Shown here piece after piece: positions 41,401-51,849 of a stretch of DNA of 58,449 nt. Under the pieces are notes generated by a model that was not told the origin of the DNA, did not search any database, and saw nothing but the letters and a program-made list of their open reading frames with translations. Every line of letters begins with the position of its first letter. The first letter of the stretch is position 1. Source of the DNA: an uncultured Clostridia bacterium (lineage in GTDB: Bacteria > Bacillota > Clostridia > Christensenellales > UBA1242); the NCBI GenBank assembly GCA_944384445.1, contig CALWTL010000006.1, positions 1 through 58,449 of the forward strand, read 5' to 3'. A program made the position numbers and the translations under genes.

Positions 41401-44400
41401 ATTAATGCAAATGATTACGTTTATAGATATTTTATTGTAGATAACAATAATGGTATTGAAAAAGAAATTTTTACTGATATTTATACAACATTATTTAACT
41501 CATATACTAATGGAACTATAAGTGAAGGTTTTCAAGTATTACCAGCGATTAACGGAATAGCAAAAGATATAACATATAGTTCAAATACTCCAAGTGTAGC
41601 AGAATTTAATAATGAGAATGGTTTAAATCTTAGTATAAATAAAATCGGTAGTACAATTATAACAGTAAGTTGTGATGATATAACGCGTTATTTCAAAATT
41701 GTTGTTGATACAGCAAAAATCGTAGATGAAAGTGCATTTAGTATAACAAATGCATCTGGTGACCCAATCATACAAAATATTGAAGCTACAACACAAGATA
41801 TATCCGTTTCATTGAGTAATTATATTAGATATACTTATAACAATGATGGAAATAAAGAACAATTGAAAACTAATGCGCAAAATGTATCAATTGAGAATGT
41901 GCAAATCAGCCAATTTGGTGGAGATAGAGATTTATCTGTTGAATATACAGAGTCAGGTAGTATCAATATAGTTGCAAATATCAGTCCAGAAGAAAGTCTA
42001 ATTGTGTTAACAATTGAAAGTGATGAAACTTCATGGAAATTTACACGTGTAAATTATTTATATGCAGGGTTGATTATTACCTTTGACGTAAATGTAAAAG
42101 CCTGCGAAACCATATCTTTTGAATTGACTTTTACTTCAAGTGTCGAAATTAATATTAATTCTAATTGGAATAATCTCTATTCTGGTACACAAGTTTTGTT
42201 ATATGAGCAAAATGAAACAGGACAAACCACGAATGAACCTGTTTTCAAAATTAAAAATACTATTTCCGGAGCTGAAATTTCATGTAGAGTTTATATCAAC
42301 GGCTCAGAAATATTTGAGACAATAGAAAATGCACAATATGTTTTAGGAGAAGCAGGTTCATATAGATTTAGTTTTGTATATAATGAATCAGAATTAGATT
42401 CGTACACTATTAATGTTGTACCAAATGTCGTTGCAATATTAAATGATGACGCAAGATTTAATGGTGGAGATACTTACAAATATTCTGATTTGCTAACTTT
42501 AAAAAGTTTCAAGACAGATGTTGTTTATGGACTAGATTCAGTTGGTATATACCCAATGTCTGATGCATATTTAGTGGATATTTCTACAACTGACAATCAA
42601 TATTCTAATATTTCATTAAGTTTAATGGATAATTCTATAATTACAATAAATAGTGTTAATTTAACATTTACTGTGGGTTGGATTGAAAATATTGGTGAAG
42701 AAATTATTGAAGATATTGGAGTTAACTATAACTATAGTGTAGGGGACTCTGTTCGTAGTATTAATTTAGCGAATACGGAAATAACTCTTTGCAATAAATA
42801 TATTATTTCACGTGAAACCCAAGGTGATAATTATCCAGAATATCAAGATAATGTTTACACTATAATGTCTAATATAATTTATCTATCTTTTGTCGAGATA
42901 CAAGATGCAACTCAATTTTCTTTGTTTGATGTAAAATCAAATCTTTCAAATCTTGAATTTGAAGTACTTGCAAATAATAAATTTAAACTTATTACAAACA
43001 TTTCAAATGAATACAATAATGTTATTTTAACATTTACATTTAAAGACGAATCAACAGGAAATATTTTAATTTATTCTACATCAGATGAAGATACTTCTAT
43101 TTATTCAATTTCAATTGTTCCACTTTCTCCAAAAGAGATAGAAACAATAGCTTATTCAGGATTATCAAATGATGAAGCTTTTGATTTGTTAAATGATTTA
43201 TATGATATAGATACTTTATTAGCAACATTGGCAGACGATAGTAATTTATTTGTATCAATGACTGTTGAAACAGTAAGCGACACTACAATATTTGCAAATA
43301 CATCTTTTATAGGTAGTGGATATATTAATGGACAAAATTATGGTGCAAATGCTGTAATTAACGAAATAGAAGGTAATAGTACAGTCGTTTATATTACTTA
43401 TAAAATTAGCTATATAGATGGAGTTGAATATAGATTTACTCGAGAATTAACAATAAAAAATAGACAAAGTATAAGTATTACCACTCCATTTGTCGATAAT
43501 AGTTTGACTGGTACTACGACATCTTTTGTATTTGTCGGTGATAGCATTGATGATGACGTTAAAAATCTAAATGCTATGTCTCAAGGCAATAACGCATATC
43601 AATTGACAATTAATTCTTATTTTGAACCTGTAAATATGGGGCAAACTATGAATTTTGTTTATGATGATGTGCAATCAGTTGGTCGTGTTTCAATCTTTAA
43701 TTCAAAAGATGATACACGTGTTCAAGCTGATTTCAATATTGAATTGCTGGCATATCAAAATAAAGGTAATACAATAAATTACTTTAACAGTGGTAAAATT
43801 AACATAGATAATGAAACTAAAACTGTCACATTTAACCAAGATATAACATTTGGTAATGGTGGTTATGGATACTTTATATTTAAAATAACATCTGAGTCGG
43901 GTAGTGTTGGATATTATTATGTTTACTTATATAATCAATTCAATACTAATTATAATAATGTTAATTATACAAACGAATATACATTTAATTCATCAATAAA
44001 TACTGAAGTTGAAAATACATTTATATCAAACGATGCATTCTTAGGTCAAGCACTTGATTATAACTTCTTTAATAGTTATTTTGGTGCAAACAATGTTAAC
44101 TATAATAATATAGATTTTTATCTTTTAGATGCTAACATGATTGAAGGTGATTATTATGCATTGGTAGGCAGTGATTATGCTAGACAGGGTAAAATTGATG
44201 ACAAAAAACTTCCAATACTTAATAACTACACATATTTAAAAATTGGAATGGTATTCAATTCTAGCAATACAAAATTTTATTTAGGAACTGTTAATGTTTA
44301 TGTTCTTCCAACATATATTGAAAGTTATTCTAATATTACTCCTCTCATTTCAGGATTAAGTACAGGAGAATATACAAAAACAATAAGTTCAGATATAGAA

Positions 44401-47400
44401 TCTTTTGATATTCCTTTCACTTCTGTAAATAATAGATTGGATAACTCTATTATAGGAGGAAATTGGACTACAGAAATTGTGTCAGACAATAATGAAAATT
44501 ACTTATATTCATCATCATCTATATCTTCAAAAGACGGCAGTAAGACGATTTTAAATTTAGACGGAACAACAATTAATTTTGATAGCTATATAAATAATTC
44601 AGATTTGCAATTTACTGTTAAATATATTTATAACATTGGAGAAAGTGAAAATAAATTTGTTTTACTCGTTCATTACACTTATGAAGAAATAGGAGTTAAT
44701 AATAATGCCATCAGAGTTGATGTTGGACAATTTGTTCAAAACAACGATGAAACTGTAATTAATAGTTATTTCAATAATAGAATTGATTTATCAACATTAA
44801 TTGGTAATTATAATAAAAATTTGACAATATTATATTCAGGCGTAGAGTATGCTAAAATCAATCTAAGTGATGGTAGTGTAAATCAATTAGTTGAACAAAT
44901 CGAAGTTGATGATATAATCACATTCAATAATGGTTGCAGTTTGAATTATATAAAGGAAGACGGATTTAATTATTTACAATTTGAACAAACAACTTCTGGA
45001 TATACAGAACAATTTGTAATTAGACTTGATGACATAGTAGATGAAAATGGTACAGTTTATTCAAAAACAATTACTGCTAATGTGTTAAGTGGTTTGTATT
45101 ATTCTCAACCACAAGCAGGTGTAGGTTATAGTCAAGATAATCCAATGAACACAACTATTGTTAGTGAAGATAACAAAACTTTGTATGAAAGTAATTATGG
45201 TAGTAGTATTATTATTAATACAAGTAATAACGAAGATACTGGTGTGACTAGATATTATGTTGGTGGATTAAACATTTACACTAATGTATCAAGTGAATTA
45301 GATATTTCACTATCCGACTCAAAATATCTAGTAGATAAAACTAGCGGACAAATCAATTTTGTTCATACTGCACAAGACAAATCAATAATTCTATATATTA
45401 AAGTAAAAGATATGTCTGGAAACATATATCAAAGTAGCGGTGCAGATTTACAATTAAATTTCTATATTAATGTTGTAAAAACGTATTCAGGAATAAAACC
45501 AGTATATTATGTAAGTGGTGCTACACATGAAAATATTGTTAGCGGACATAAAATTGAAGATGTTTATTCTGAGATATTTAAAGATTATAGTGATATAACC
45601 GTATCTGATGTTTCTGATGTTAATAAGTCAAACATTATTAACACAAGAAAAATTGCTATATTAGATTTGAAAGGAAATTTATGTCTTACATATTCACCTA
45701 GTGCAGTTGGATTTAATGTGTTAGGAAACCCTAACTACATTGAATTTACAGCAGGCGAAAATATGAATTTAGTAAGTAATGACAATTTAATTAATTTAAC
45801 CTTCTCAACAGTTAGCACAAATACTTTATCTAATTTGCATTTGAGCAATGACGCAGGAATACAAAATATCACTTACGTTTATCAAATAATGAGTAGTACT
45901 GAATACATTGATGGTCTTGATTATCAAGTTAATACACATGGTTTAACAGTCGATGAAAATAGTGAATATGTGGCATTAACTATAAATGATAAAAATGAGT
46001 CGACACCACTAATTTATGGAAACAAAGAAAATGGTAATATGATGGGAAATCATATCGCTACATTATTTGATGGCAATAATAGTGTTTTCTACATTTCTGA
46101 TATAAGTATAAAAATAGACAATGCAACGACATCATATTCTAATATAGTTAAATATGATAGAGTAGAAACAAGTAATTATCCAGATGATATTGTATATGTA
46201 ATTTCAATTAATAACAATATAACATTAACAATTAGATTAGGTACTGGTAGACGATTATATGTCGGTCTTGAAAGAACGGGCGGAAGTCTATTTGATACGC
46301 TATCTATTAATTTAACTTTGTATGGAGATAGTGGTAATTTAATTTCTTTGAATACAGAGCCATCGATAACATATAGAAATTTAGAAATTAAATTTTATAA
46401 TTATACATTAGAAAGCAATTATTCTTCTACTTATGATTCAGTTTATGCAACTAATCCAATAGATTTGTCAGAAAAAGTTTCAATTGTTTCTAATAAAGGT
46501 AGTGGAACATTAAATTTGACAAATGCAGAACTTGATACTACTGGAAATGCTAGCTCATATTTATTGAATGGCACTAGATATTATATAACAAGTGCTGAAA
46601 ATAACATTTTCGAGTACACTACTGAAAATAATAAAAATATAATTATGACTAATGCAGTTGGTGCGAATGCTAGTGTTTCATTATTGTTTAATGTAATAGA
46701 TACTGATGGATATTATATAGGTTCAATACAATATAACTTTATGCTTCGTCCAAATTTTGACTTCAAAGTAAATCATAACTCTTTATCTAGTGGTGATAAT
46801 GAATTTTATTCAAACTATATAATGATGACTAGTAATATAACTCAAAATGAAAATAACGATTTAGATTATTCTGAAGATTTGAATAATGTAGTTGATAATT
46901 ATACAATTCAATATGATGGTAAGAATTATTATATAGATTTATTATTAGAATTATATACTGCTGATGGTACAAATCAAAAGATAACTGATATTAATAATGT
47001 TTCAATAACAGAAGTCTCTAGTTGGGGAAGTGAATACGTGACTATTGAAGGATTTAAAATTAATATACATAAAGATTTTACTGGCTTATTAATTTTAAAA
47101 TTGGATATCAATTTAAGAGAAAATGGAACATACACAGTTTATTGGAACATAAATGTATTAGGATTTATATCATTAAATTATAAATCAATTGCAGGTGAGA
47201 ATGCGATTCTTGTTCAATCTAACGGAGAAGCCTTTACTTCAGGTACAACTGTTGATATTGTAAGTTTGACGTCAAAAGATGAAACAGGTGTTATTATGTC
47301 TGATATCTATGGTGAAATAAGTGAAAATCCTAGTGTTAATAATTCATTTGAAATCCCATCAATAGAAATTGATTATGTTATATCACCTTTTACAGATATT

Positions 47401-49383
47401 GCTTTTGATGCAGATACAACATTTGATTCTGGTAGCCAAATTGAAACAACAACTCAGTCTTTAAACAACATTTATAATGATAATATTGTTTCAACAACAT
47501 TACCAACTGTACCACAATCAAGTGGACCAAATTATGATTATTATAATGTCACATATCGTTTAAGATTTACCTATCTTGACCAAACAACAATATATTATTA
47601 TGTCACTTACAAAGTGTATAATAGTGCGACTGTTAACATTAATGCAGATTCAGTAATAATTGACGTTGATTCAGACATTATTGAAGGAAATAGTGCTAAA
47701 TTTATAGATTTATTCTATTTTGCTGAAATATATGAAGATGAAAGTGGCAACATATTCACTCTTAGATTAGATAGTGGGAAAAATATAGTAATTGACGTTG
47801 TATTAGATGTTGTAGACAATGCAACTTATGGTGGAGTATATATTAAAAATGGTAGTTATTTTGAAAAAGATAATTATAAGATACAAATAAATCAAAATAA
47901 TGAAAATTATTTAATTAAGATTTTAAATACTACAAATGAAACATTGAAAGAATATACAACCACTAAAAATATTGTTTCTAATTATGAATACAAAACAGGA
48001 GATATAATTACAAACAAATCTATATTTAGCAGTGAATATTCCAATATAAATAGTTTTAAAACATTTATGGATACAATTGATAGTGTACGATTCAATATTA
48101 AGTCCGGATTTACATCTAGTAATGAACAAATCTATTTTAAATTAGTCTATATTGAAGGAAATGATTTAATAAGTGGTAGGTTTGGTATTGATTTAATGTC
48201 ACCTTATACATCTGAAGATATGACTGATAATAATAAATATGATGTATCAACTAATCAGTTATTTAATAATGAACTTATTGCAGATTTAGATATCATGGCA
48301 AGTAGTAATGCTATAATTCATATTGATGCATTTGATAGTTCTTTGAACGCTGGATTTAAATTGACTACAAGTAATGTAATAGAAGCAAAAGGTCAATATA
48401 GAATTCGCGATATGTTTATACCTACTCAATGTGATAGTACAAGCTATTTAAATTATTATGTAATAGGTGTAAGCGATTCAATTTCAAATATTCCTACAAA
48501 TTGGGTGTCTAGTTTTGAAAATGTTAATGCTAATTCTGTAAGTGAAGATGATTTAATTGGAACAATTACTGTTGACAATTTAGAATATAAACTTTATGAA
48601 ATTAGTTATACAGGGACAGGCAATGATTTGTATAATTTGACTGCACAATTTTATGCGATTATAGTTTCGGGAGCAAAAATTGTATCAGTTGATTATGGTA
48701 CAAATATACAATCATATTTCTTCCAAGTAAATTACACTAATATAGATTCAGTACTTGATTTATATGGAAAATTTGCAACATACGAAAATGATTTGAATGG
48801 TAAGTTTACAAAAACTACATACAGTGAAGATAATAATTTGTTAACTGAGTTAAGTGAAGTATCTACAAATTATAGTAGTATAAATGATTCAAAGACTATA
48901 ATTACTGTCACAAAAGAGCAATTAAGACAATATAAGAATGCTAATCCTACAGAAACTGCACTTAGAATAAATTATACTGCAACTTATAATGGTGTTCAAT
49001 TGACATTTAGAGTTAATTATCAACTTCCTGAATATCCATTTGTATCTGTGAACATTGATAATATAAATAATATCAATATTTTAAATAATCAATTATTTAT
49101 TTATGATATTGAAAATGGTGGTAATTTAGTGGAATTAAATGATTCTAACGTAAGTCAAATTTCATCAATAGTTGAAAATTCAACTAATTACACATCAGAA
49201 ATTGAATTATCAGATGTCAATTATACAGGTAAGATTGTGTTAGATAATGAAAAAATAGAACAATATTTCATAGATAATCCTAATGCATCAAGACTTGAAA
49301 TTTTATATACAATTACTACCGGAGCAATAGGAGAAACACAATATTCAATGCAGTTTGCTATTGTAGTTGAAAAAAATATATAA
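38419..49383 (+). CDS. Giant extracellular protein (3654 residues) with N-terminal membrane anchor
   Basis: This one gene fills almost 11 kb. The product has a Lys-rich start and one hydrophobic helix (about 5-31, FKIIGIVFASIIVFVGAVFG) without a clear cleavage site. About 3620 mostly beta-predicted residues follow, rich in Asn, Ser, Tyr, Ile and Asp. At least one segment near residues 1045-1095 (ITYSSNTPSVAEFN, then INKIGSTIITVSCDD) fits a bacterial Ig-like group 2 domain. No C-terminal membrane helix, LPXTG, dockerin or enzyme motif was seen. Near-identical internal repeats are absent, so the modules are old and diverged. It has a perfect promoter, a GGGGA ribosome-binding site and a terminator, and stands alone. 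A fibre, adhesin or envelope-layer role is inferred. Confidence 0.9.
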   Translation: MTKKIFKIIGIVFASIIVFVGAVFGIMAIMGKFKTPDVYPNRLQFIDNEQTVIYQDNNPDKLYSFVLNGFSDNLDYEVNQKDCYIYFVNNIGSDLITLCDSKGNPLVSENNRYSIECNEHVYYKIKDVSETDFSNSNYGQVILQARDSRSQVQSNNLTIWVDREISNLSLDYGSSSAVNGRQEITIGVDVEFEFNYLASPEHSLDPISKENGKIVELYYLDSNEYDYVPINQDTYQNYSFIKYDIDNKKYSFSTDSAGTYEFKIAVFSTYQDREDYLNSDFVDTDSYFERVSGMINTSLIVNVVNSDISNVGMNSSGVGLNLYSDNNYITLSGQSGVDGANDNDLGLYMIKDGVATNIRFNEVAFTLNQNNYPDNWSDTDIIFVSDDKVKTIRFNYNTASISGFGSIDGSYGISFDTSKNIINLNGLNNFQLTYALDNVSYDENTTLIKSFTCDYEDSTYNFACSVGAAFLQYNDDGSYNIKLLKSGSYLEFYIYDNQSINYTIAKDFVYTAQPIGSGNNKSWNIVAKNNLELSDNESLVLGILVVNNNGGAYFASTGVTITPVELTFEFVNENQTHNLQVEYNKNEDQVYSTIYPELELDDIVNIISGSYDACVFITPKVDITLGEVYDIEVIEGMVFVDALNNEYVLVGYMQGNHFVNKVKVRKGARNSNTPIYMLQLQNSYNQTSSEYIQEIIENQDNNITLRYSIQIENVDGSIETKYVKLTMFNGELVATLEDHSAVVSSVFVQNNNLVVTINDNSYICNFISLDSDGSNVYLGNKSQTQDKPLVANVVNSYISDSRKVSITVSYGLLPNEVNFNYNAGNIDGVPLPDGGDTYLSIVDGNVYVVENTTNHSLTLTSNVPDMLKDIYYANGFDLDNIKIYMYNASNELISQNSNALEITNLEFNSDSLVLSYNSTSALANADSYLRIVLSYNGKDILSDKIYIESTVATNIQFKYTDETNSDLVYSIDLAETPEIANDSEFYIKIVISYDINANDYVYRYFIVDNNNGIEKEIFTDIYTTLFNSYTNGTISEGFQVLPAINGIAKDITYSSNTPSVAEFNNENGLNLSINKIGSTIITVSCDDITRYFKIVVDTAKIVDESAFSITNASGDPIIQNIEATTQDISVSLSNYIRYTYNNDGNKEQLKTNAQNVSIENVQISQFGGDRDLSVEYTESGSINIVANISPEESLIVLTIESDETSWKFTRVNYLYAGLIITFDVNVKACETISFELTFTSSVEININSNWNNLYSGTQVLLYEQNETGQTTNEPVFKIKNTISGAEISCRVYINGSEIFETIENAQYVLGEAGSYRFSFVYNESELDSYTINVVPNVVAILNDDARFNGGDTYKYSDLLTLKSFKTDVVYGLDSVGIYPMSDAYLVDISTTDNQYSNISLSLMDNSIITINSVNLTFTVGWIENIGEEIIEDIGVNYNYSVGDSVRSINLANTEITLCNKYIISRETQGDNYPEYQDNVYTIMSNIIYLSFVEIQDATQFSLFDVKSNLSNLEFEVLANNKFKLITNISNEYNNVILTFTFKDESTGNILIYSTSDEDTSIYSISIVPLSPKEIETIAYSGLSNDEAFDLLNDLYDIDTLLATLADDSNLFVSMTVETVSDTTIFANTSFIGSGYINGQNYGANAVINEIEGNSTVVYITYKISYIDGVEYRFTRELTIKNRQSISITTPFVDNSLTGTTTSFVFVGDSIDDDVKNLNAMSQGNNAYQLTINSYFEPVNMGQTMNFVYDDVQSVGRVSIFNSKDDTRVQADFNIELLAYQNKGNTINYFNSGKINIDNETKTVTFNQDITFGNGGYGYFIFKITSESGSVGYYYVYLYNQFNTNYNNVNYTNEYTFNSSINTEVENTFISNDAFLGQALDYNFFNSYFGANNVNYNNIDFYLLDANMIEGDYYALVGSDYARQGKIDDKKLPILNNYTYLKIGMVFNSSNTKFYLGTVNVYVLPTYIESYSNITPLISGLSTGEYTKTISSDIESFDIPFTSVNNRLDNSIIGGNWTTEIVSDNNENYLYSSSSISSKDGSKTILNLDGTTINFDSYINNSDLQFTVKYIYNIGESENKFVLLVHYTYEEIGVNNNAIRVDVGQFVQNNDETVINSYFNNRIDLSTLIGNYNKNLTILYSGVEYAKINLSDGSVNQLVEQIEVDDIITFNNGCSLNYIKEDGFNYLQFEQTTSGYTEQFVIRLDDIVDENGTVYSKTITANVLSGLYYSQPQAGVGYSQDNPMNTTIVSEDNKTLYESNYGSSIIINTSNNEDTGVTRYYVGGLNIYTNVSSELDISLSDSKYLVDKTSGQINFVHTAQDKSIILYIKVKDMSGNIYQSSGADLQLNFYINVVKTYSGIKPVYYVSGATHENIVSGHKIEDVYSEIFKDYSDITVSDVSDVNKSNIINTRKIAILDLKGNLCLTYSPSAVGFNVLGNPNYIEFTAGENMNLVSNDNLINLTFSTVSTNTLSNLHLSNDAGIQNITYVYQIMSSTEYIDGLDYQVNTHGLTVDENSEYVALTINDKNESTPLIYGNKENGNMMGNHIATLFDGNNSVFYISDISIKIDNATTSYSNIVKYDRVETSNYPDDIVYVISINNNITLTIRLGTGRRLYVGLERTGGSLFDTLSINLTLYGDSGNLISLNTEPSITYRNLEIKFYNYTLESNYSSTYDSVYATNPIDLSEKVSIVSNKGSGTLNLTNAELDTTGNASSYLLNGTRYYITSAENNIFEYTTENNKNIIMTNAVGANASVSLLFNVIDTDGYYIGSIQYNFMLRPNFDFKVNHNSLSSGDNEFYSNYIMMTSNITQNENNDLDYSEDLNNVVDNYTIQYDGKNYYIDLLLELYTADGTNQKITDINNVSITEVSSWGSEYVTIEGFKINIHKDFTGLLILKLDINLRENGTYTVYWNINVLGFISLNYKSIAGENAILVQSNGEAFTSGTTVDIVSLTSKDETGVIMSDIYGEISENPSVNNSFEIPSIEIDYVISPFTDIAFDADTTFDSGSQIETTTQSLNNIYNDNIVSTTLPTVPQSSGPNYDYYNVTYRLRFTYLDQTTIYYYVTYKVYNSATVNINADSVIIDVDSDIIEGNSAKFIDLFYFAEIYEDESGNIFTLRLDSGKNIVIDVVLDVVDNATYGGVYIKNGSYFEKDNYKIQINQNNENYLIKILNTTNETLKEYTTTKNIVSNYEYKTGDIITNKSIFSSEYSNINSFKTFMDTIDSVRFNIKSGFTSSNEQIYFKLVYIEGNDLISGRFGIDLMSPYTSEDMTDNNKYDVSTNQLFNNELIADLDIMASSNAIIHIDAFDSSLNAGFKLTTSNVIEAKGQYRIRDMFIPTQCDSTSYLNYYVIGVSDSISNIPTNWVSSFENVNANSVSEDDLIGTITVDNLEYKLYEISYTGTGNDLYNLTAQFYAIIVSGAKIVSVDYGTNIQSYFFQVNYTNIDSVLDLYGKFATYENDLNGKFTKTTYSEDNNLLTELSEVSTNYSSINDSKTIITVTKEQLRQYKNANPTETALRINYTATYNGVQLTFRVNYQLPEYPFVSVNIDNINNINILNNQLFIYDIENGGNLVELNDSNVSQISSIVENSTNYTSEIELSDVNYTGKIVLDNEKIEQYFIDNPNASRLEILYTITTGAIGETQYSMQFAIVVEKNI

Positions 49384-49388
49384 AATAA

Positions 49389-49418
49389 AAGAGGTCCTTA
49401 TATTTGGACCTTTTTATT
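49389..49418 (+). terminator. Terminator of the giant gene
   Basis: The stem AAGAGGTCC / GGACCTTTTT lies directly after the stop codon. Confidence 0.85.
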
Positions 49419-49537
49419 TTCAAATTCATATTATTTAAAATGTAATATTAAAATTCATTTTAAATTTTAATATTTAAAAAATTATAATAGAATTTTTGTA
49501 AAATATATTAATTGTTTATTTTGCTTTACATTTTATG

Positions 49538-49566
49538 TTGACAAAATTTTTTCTAAACATTAAAAT
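49538..49566 (+). promoter_or_regulatory. Promoter of the sepF-lspA-rluD gene cluster
   Basis: A perfect -35 TTGACA (49538-49543) and a -10 TAAAAT (49561-49566) are separated by 17 bases. They lie just before the first small gene of the cluster, leaving only a short leader. Confidence 0.7.
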
Positions 49567-49582
49567 ATAAATAGAGGTGTAT

Positions 49583-49828
49583 ATGGCAGAGCTTAATACT
49601 GAGGAATTTGAAAACAAGTGTATGGACGTTATTGAAGCAATTGTGGGCATTGATAATCGTTTAGATAGGAAAGGTGCTATTAAAATTGCAGAAAAGATGC
49701 TTGATAAAGCAAAAACTAAAACTAATAATAAAGAAGTAATTGCTATATATGAACGTGTTGTAAAAGAATTTAACATAGCAACAGATGCAGAATATGATTT
49801 ATTGAAAAAACAAATTTTTGGTTCGTAG
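49583..49828 (+). CDS. Hypothetical helical protein upstream of sepF
   Basis: The 81 residues (beginning MAELNTEEFENKCMDVIEAI) are predicted all-helical, acidic then basic, with one Cys and no membrane helix. No family was recognised. The ATG at 49583 is chosen over an in-frame GTG two codons upstream because it is spaced properly from an AGAGGTG site. It lies 7 bases before sepF and shares its promoter, so a role in division or septum work is possible by context only. Confidence 0.8.
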   Translation: MAELNTEEFENKCMDVIEAIVGIDNRLDRKGAIKIAEKMLDKAKTKTNNKEVIAIYERVVKEFNIATDAEYDLLKKQIFGS

Positions 49829-49835
49829 GTGATTT

Positions 49836-50282
49836 ATGGGTTTTTTTGATTGGGTTATGCGTGGATTAGGTTTTGATGATAAAGATAAAAAAGATAAAAA
49901 ATCAAAAACTATAGTTCAAGATGATAAATATTCAAATTTTAATTTACATGAACGTGTCGCTGGTGAAACAAATTCATTTGATAGTATGCCAACAGGAACT
50001 AATTTTAATTCATTTGGTCTACAACCAGAGTCAAACATTATCATGGTAGAACCTAAAACACATAAAGAAATTCAACAAGTTATTGACTATTTAAAACAAG
50101 GTCAGTCCATTGCAGTTAATCTTGAAGGAATTGCAGATGAAGATAGAATGAGAATTCTAGATTTTTTGTCAGGTGCTATATATGGTCTTAATGGTAGTAT
50201 TCATCGTTGGCATGGTGATTTGTTTTTGTTGACACCTGAAGGACACAAGATTTTACGTCCAGAAAACCCTGAAAATAAATAA
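49836..50282 (+). CDS. sepF: Cell division protein SepF
   Basis: SepF links FtsZ filaments to the membrane at the septum. The 148 residues have an amphipathic N-terminus (MGFFDWVMRGLGF) that would insert in the membrane. A charged, disordered linker follows. The C-terminal SepF domain (IIMVEPKTHKEIQQVIDYLK, then AVNLEGI, ILDFLSGAIYGLNG and FLLTPEGHKI) has the right length and order. It follows the small helical gene after 7 bases. In many Bacillota sepF is followed by ylm genes and lspA, and here the spacing has shrunk to lspA and rluD only. Confidence 0.93.
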   Translation: MGFFDWVMRGLGFDDKDKKDKKSKTIVQDDKYSNFNLHERVAGETNSFDSMPTGTNFNSFGLQPESNIIMVEPKTHKEIQQVIDYLKQGQSIAVNLEGIADEDRMRILDFLSGAIYGLNGSIHRWHGDLFLLTPEGHKILRPENPENK

Positions 50283-50342
50283 AATATCCATTAATAAAAA
50301 TAGTATGTTTTATTTAAATTTGATATTGGAGTATTAATTACA

Positions 50343-50819
50343 TTGAACAAAAAGTGGATTATAATTGTTTGCTCAATAATTGGTGTTTTGGTAATAGACC
50401 TTATTACCAAACATTTTTTATTTGAGATAAAATATTTTAATCTTATTCCAAATTTTATTTCAATTGCATCAAATAACGGAAATACTGGTGCAGCTTTTGG
50501 TCTGTTTAGTGATAAAACAATTGTGTTGATTATTGTAAGTTTTATAATGATTATTGCATTATTTATATTTAATCATTTTGTAAAAACAAAGTCTATTTTT
50601 TATTCTATTTCATTTGGTTTTATTGTTGGTGGAGCAATTGGTAATTTAATTGATAGATTAGTTTTTGGATATGTTAGAGATTTTATATTTTTAGATTTTT
50701 GGCCGTCATTTCCTGTATTCAATTTTGCAGATTCATTTTTATGTATTGGTGCTGTTATGATTGCAATATTTATTTTATTCTTTATGGGGAAGAAAAATGA
50801 TGATAAATCTAGAAATTAA
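50343..50819 (+). CDS. lspA: Lipoprotein signal peptidase II
   Basis: LspA cleaves signal peptides of prolipoproteins after lipidation. The 158 residues have four membrane helices. The family motifs are [43 protein letters not shown] and the catalytic [12 protein letters not shown], with the two catalytic aspartates in the last two blocks. The start is a TTG preceded by a GGAG; no ATG fits. It overlaps the start of rluD by 23 bases. Confidence 0.95.
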   Translation: MNKKWIIIVCSIIGVLVIDLITKHFLFEIKYFNLIPNFISIASNNGNTGAAFGLFSDKTIVLIIVSFIMIIALFIFNHFVKTKSIFYSISFGFIVGGAIGNLIDRLVFGYVRDFIFLDFWPSFPVFNFADSFLCIGAVMIAIFILFFMGKKNDDKSRN

Positions 50820-51705
50820 AGATGAGGCAAATATTGATGAAAGATTAGATATCTTTTTGGTTAGTCATACAAATTTTTCACGTAGTTTTTTAAAAACTTT
50901 AAATGAAGAAGGTAGAATTTTAGTAAATGATGAAAAGAAAAAATCAGGGTACAAGTTAAAATTAGGTGATAAAATTACAATTGAAGAAAGACCTATTCAA
51001 ACAATTGACACTAGACCAGAAAATATACCACTTGATATTATTTATGAAGATAATGATTTATTGGTAATTAATAAACAAGCAGGTTTAGTCGTTCATCCAT
51101 GTGCTAGCACTAAATCACATACATTAGTCAATGCTTTGATGTATCATATAAAAAATTTATCTACAATTAATGGAGTATTAAGACCTGGAATTGTTCATAG
51201 ATTAGATAAAGATACTGGCGGATTAATGATTGTCGCAAAAAACGATAATGCACATAGAATATTGAGTGAACAATTAAAAGATAAAACATTAAATCGTGAA
51301 TATAAAGCTTTGATAAAAGGTCGGATAAAAGATAATTTTATTGTTGAAGGATATTTAACGCGTAATTCAAAGAATAGAGAACAAATGGTATTAACACAAT
51401 CAATCAAAGGTAAATATAGTAAAACAATATTTACAGTTGATGCAGTTTTTGACCATTATACTTTACTCAATTGTAAATTGACGACTGGGCGAACACATCA
51501 AATTAGGGCACATTTGAAATCAATAAATCATCCTATTGTAGGTGATGTTTTGTATGGAGGAGTAGATAAAAATATTAAAACAAATGGTCAACTTTTGTTT
51601 GCTTATAAAATAAATTTTATACACCCAACTACTAAAAAAAATATGCAATTTCAAATAGATTTGCCATTGTATTTTAAAAATATACTTGAAAAAATTTCAA
51701 AATAA
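50797..51705 (+). CDS. rluD: RluD-family 23S rRNA pseudouridine synthase
   Basis: This enzyme converts specific uridines of large-subunit rRNA to pseudouridine. The 302 residues have an N-terminal S4 RNA-binding domain ([20 protein letters not shown]). The catalytic domain contains [17 protein letters not shown] (the Asp is catalytic) and the [10 protein letters not shown] motif. The start is placed at the ATG at 50797, within the end of lspA and preceded by a GGGGA, rather than at a TTG 12 codons earlier. It is the last gene of the sepF cluster. The exact target uridines (RluD versus YlyB type) cannot be told. Confidence 0.92.
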   Translation: MMINLEIKDEANIDERLDIFLVSHTNFSRSFLKTLNEEGRILVNDEKKKSGYKLKLGDKITIEERPIQTIDTRPENIPLDIIYEDNDLLVINKQAGLVVHPCASTKSHTLVNALMYHIKNLSTINGVLRPGIVHRLDKDTGGLMIVAKNDNAHRILSEQLKDKTLNREYKALIKGRIKDNFIVEGYLTRNSKNREQMVLTQSIKGKYSKTIFTVDAVFDHYTLLNCKLTTGRTHQIRAHLKSINHPIVGDVLYGGVDKNIKTNGQLLFAYKINFIHPTTKKNMQFQIDLPLYFKNILEKISK

Positions 51706-51801
51706 AAATAATTGTTTTATTTTTTGGATAAGGTGAAAATTTAAAATACATGCATAGTTTAATAAAAATTTTAAAAGAATTTGACAAATTTTGTCATTTA
51801 T

Positions 51802-51830
51802 TTGTAAAAATAACATAGTTATGATATAAT
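51802..51830 (+). promoter_or_regulatory. Promoter of the small membrane gene pair
   Basis: The -35 TTGTAA (51802-51807) and a perfect -10 TATAAT (51825-51830) are separated by 17 bases, about 20 bases before the start codon. Confidence 0.75.
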
Positions 51831-51849
51831 AAGATTATTGGAGGAAGAA

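Noticed and set aside
38419..49383. Near-identical tandem repeats within the giant gene
   Set aside because: Reading the protein shows recurring beta-module style but no long identical repeats, so recent expansion is not supported.
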